Shown one piece after another: positions 42,601-45,600 of a DNA stretch of 64,000 nt. The notes beneath the pieces were generated by a model. That model saw only the letters and a program-made list of their open reading frames with translations. It did not search any database and was not told the origin of the DNA. Numbering within the stretch: position 1 is the stretch's first letter; each line of letters opens with the position of its first letter. A program made the position numbers and the translations under genes. Source of the stretch: Trichoplusia ni. Taxonomy: Eukaryota > Arthropoda > Insecta > Lepidoptera > Noctuidae. The stretch covers positions 6,882,001 to 6,946,000 of the forward strand of contig NC_039488.1 in assembly GCF_003590095.1 (NCBI RefSeq), given 5' to 3'.

Positions 42601-45600
42601 GCGCATGTCCCGCGGCGCCGTGTGGTACTTCCTGGCGGAGCAGGCCTCGCTGCGCGCCGCGCCGCCCGACACGCGCGCCGCGCCGCTGTACCACGCGCCC
42701 TACGCCGCGCTGCTGGCCGGCCTCACCAAGCATCAGCATGCCATACTCATCGACCTAGGTATTATTTATTTATTTAATTATCACACTAATCCACCATTAC
42801 AGGTTACTTAACCTAATGCGGTAGCTAGGACTAAACAAAGGTTAAGTATTTATGTGAACTAGGGTTTCAAAGATTGAATTATTATGCACATAGTTGCAGG
42901 TCTAAATTCCAGCAACTGTTTTAATATATAATTTTCTGATAATTCTGATATGCATAGGCAATAAGTTAGCCTGATACACGTGCCCATCATTGCTCCTCCT
43001 GGAATTGCTTGTTGCTTCATCCACTTTTCTCCTAGATATGAAATCCTTACTATTATTATTATTTATTGAATTTAAAACATTACATAGTTGGTGATACAAT
43101 ACAATATCCCACAAAACCAGTTCAGTGGTTTGACTGTGGGAGCACGGCTTTAGTTTTTTACAGTTATATTAATTAAGTATCTTTATATGTGTAGTTTTAA
43201 GTTTACATTAGTATCTTTATCCTTATGTATGTAGTTTATTTATATAGTAGGACAACTTTACATTTCTATAGTTGTTATATTGGTGTGGAAGTGGAAACTT
43301 CAACATTAACGTTGTGTTTTTTTATATGTATGTATTTTGTAATTGTTATGGAATAATTTTATACGAATTGCTGTTATCTGTACTTCTATACTAATATATA
43401 TATATCTGAAGAGTTTGTTTGTTTGAACGCGCTAATCTCAGGAAATACTGGTTCTAATTCTTTTTGTGTTGAATAGACCATTCATCGACGAAAATTTTAG
43501 GCTATATATCATCACGCTGCGACAACATGATACTATAATTTGTGCCTCTCTCCAGGACGTACCTTCCCGAAGCACTCGTACTTCGCCTCAGCACTTGGTC
43601 CGGGACAGCTAGCTCTGTACAACATCCTCAAGGCGTACTCCCTGTTGGACCCTGACGTGGGCTACTGTCAGGGTCTGAGCTTTGTCGCTGGGGTACTGCT
43701 GTTACATGTAAGTGACCAAAACTTCGCTGAAGTCGCACTTACCCATTGTCTACCTGAAAAGTATATATATATATATGGCTGATTGGTCGTGGTAATGCCA
43801 AACTCACTGAGCGTGACGTGTCGCGGGTTTGATCCCCGGGTATTACAAGCATTTGTGTTGTCCTGAGTCTGAGTGTCTTTGTGTATGTGCATTGAATGTT
43901 TGTGATACCGCGACACGAGGTTAAAATTCCGTAATGCGGGTTTTTTTTATAAGAAAATTGAATAAAACATTTTACTTGTTATCTTTATTTCTTTTTTCTT
44001 GGGGAAAAGTGACTTAAGTCGGTATTTTTTGAATATTTCTTTTTAACAATTTTTATATGTGATGTCGAAATTGGCATAACTGCAGTCCAAGATCTAGCGT
44101 AGCAAAAATTATGAGACTAAACCAGGACTTATTATAATAAAAAATATACGTATAAGAAGTCTAAAGCTAGTAAAACTATTTTTGTAGATGGAAGAAGCGG
44201 AGGCATTCGTTCTCCTGCGCCACCTGATGTTCAGACGCGGGCTGCGGAAGCAGTACCTGCCTGACATGAGCGCGCTACAAGTACAGGTAATAAACATGTC
44301 GATAGAGTATTCAATTAAACACTTGATCACCAGTCATTATCGGTTATTCCTAGCGACTTCTTACAACGCCTATTTTTATCATCAGTATTTGTTGCTATAA
44401 CGGTAAAAGAAAAACCTCACAAGTAAAAATGTATGACCTTCTAAATCGTCTAAGTAATGTATTGGAGATACAGCCTGGTGTCGGACGGCTGGACAGACTG
44501 ATGGACAGACAGCGAAGCCTTAATAAAAAGGTTCCGTTTTTACCCTTCGAGTACGGATCTCTAATAAAATGACACAAGTAACGTCGAATCGTCCGACGTC
44601 AAAGACAGTAAAGAACTTTTAACCTAGAATATTAAAGAAGGAGAAACAATGGAGTTGCTATAAAGTTTCTACTGTGTTAATTATGGATTTACTTAAAAAC
44701 TTCTAATATATTCTGTTTGTTTTTGCGGTTTCGGGTATGAACGTGTTCGATCACAACGCAAGGATTTTTCGGTTTAGTTTTTAGGTATAGTGGTTGTAGT
44801 TTGTATAAGGACGTTTTATGATATTGTTAGACCTACATTGCCATTTTTCGTCTATCCCCCAGCTATACCAACTCTCCCGCCTTCTCCGTGACCATGAGCC
44901 TGATCTGCATGAAAAGCTGGAAGCCCTGGACATCTCGCCGGCCCTGTATGCTGCTCCCTGGATGCTGACACTCTTCACCAGCCAGTTCCCACTTGGATTC
45001 GTGGTCAGGGTCTTTGGTAAGGAGTATCCTTATTTTCCTTTTTTTACGATTCCCGTATTAAAGAATCCTGGTTAGAATAATGGTCTTAAACGAGGTTCGA
45101 CCCCCGACACGTCGCACTCGTTGAAATGGAATCATTTATTCTGCAAGTAAGATATATCATCACTTTTACATGTCTTTTTTTGAGAAAGCTGGAGTCGACA
45201 TTTCCTATCTGACTACCCTGAGAAGAAATGTAGAAACAAACTCAGGGGTCACTGTCTCTTTTAAAGTCCAGACAATTTAAATGCATAAACCAATTAATAT
45301 ATGGTATTGGTTTGGCTTGGTGACCTCAACGCAACAGTCAAAGCAACTTTTCCCAATGCTGGATTAACCGGGCAACTAGTCGGACCCAACCGGAGTCTTT
45401 AATTGAGAGTCGAACTGTTCAACTCGCGACCCTGCCGTGTCAGCTCATGATTAAGAACTCCAGTTTTGTCCGAAACTAGTCGGGCGATCCCGATAAATAC
45501 TCGTGAGTAAACCGTTACATCATTTAATAATGAATCATTCTCACGAGACTAACTATAACTAAAGAATAGATTTAAAAAATCGAAATAACCACTTTATTAA

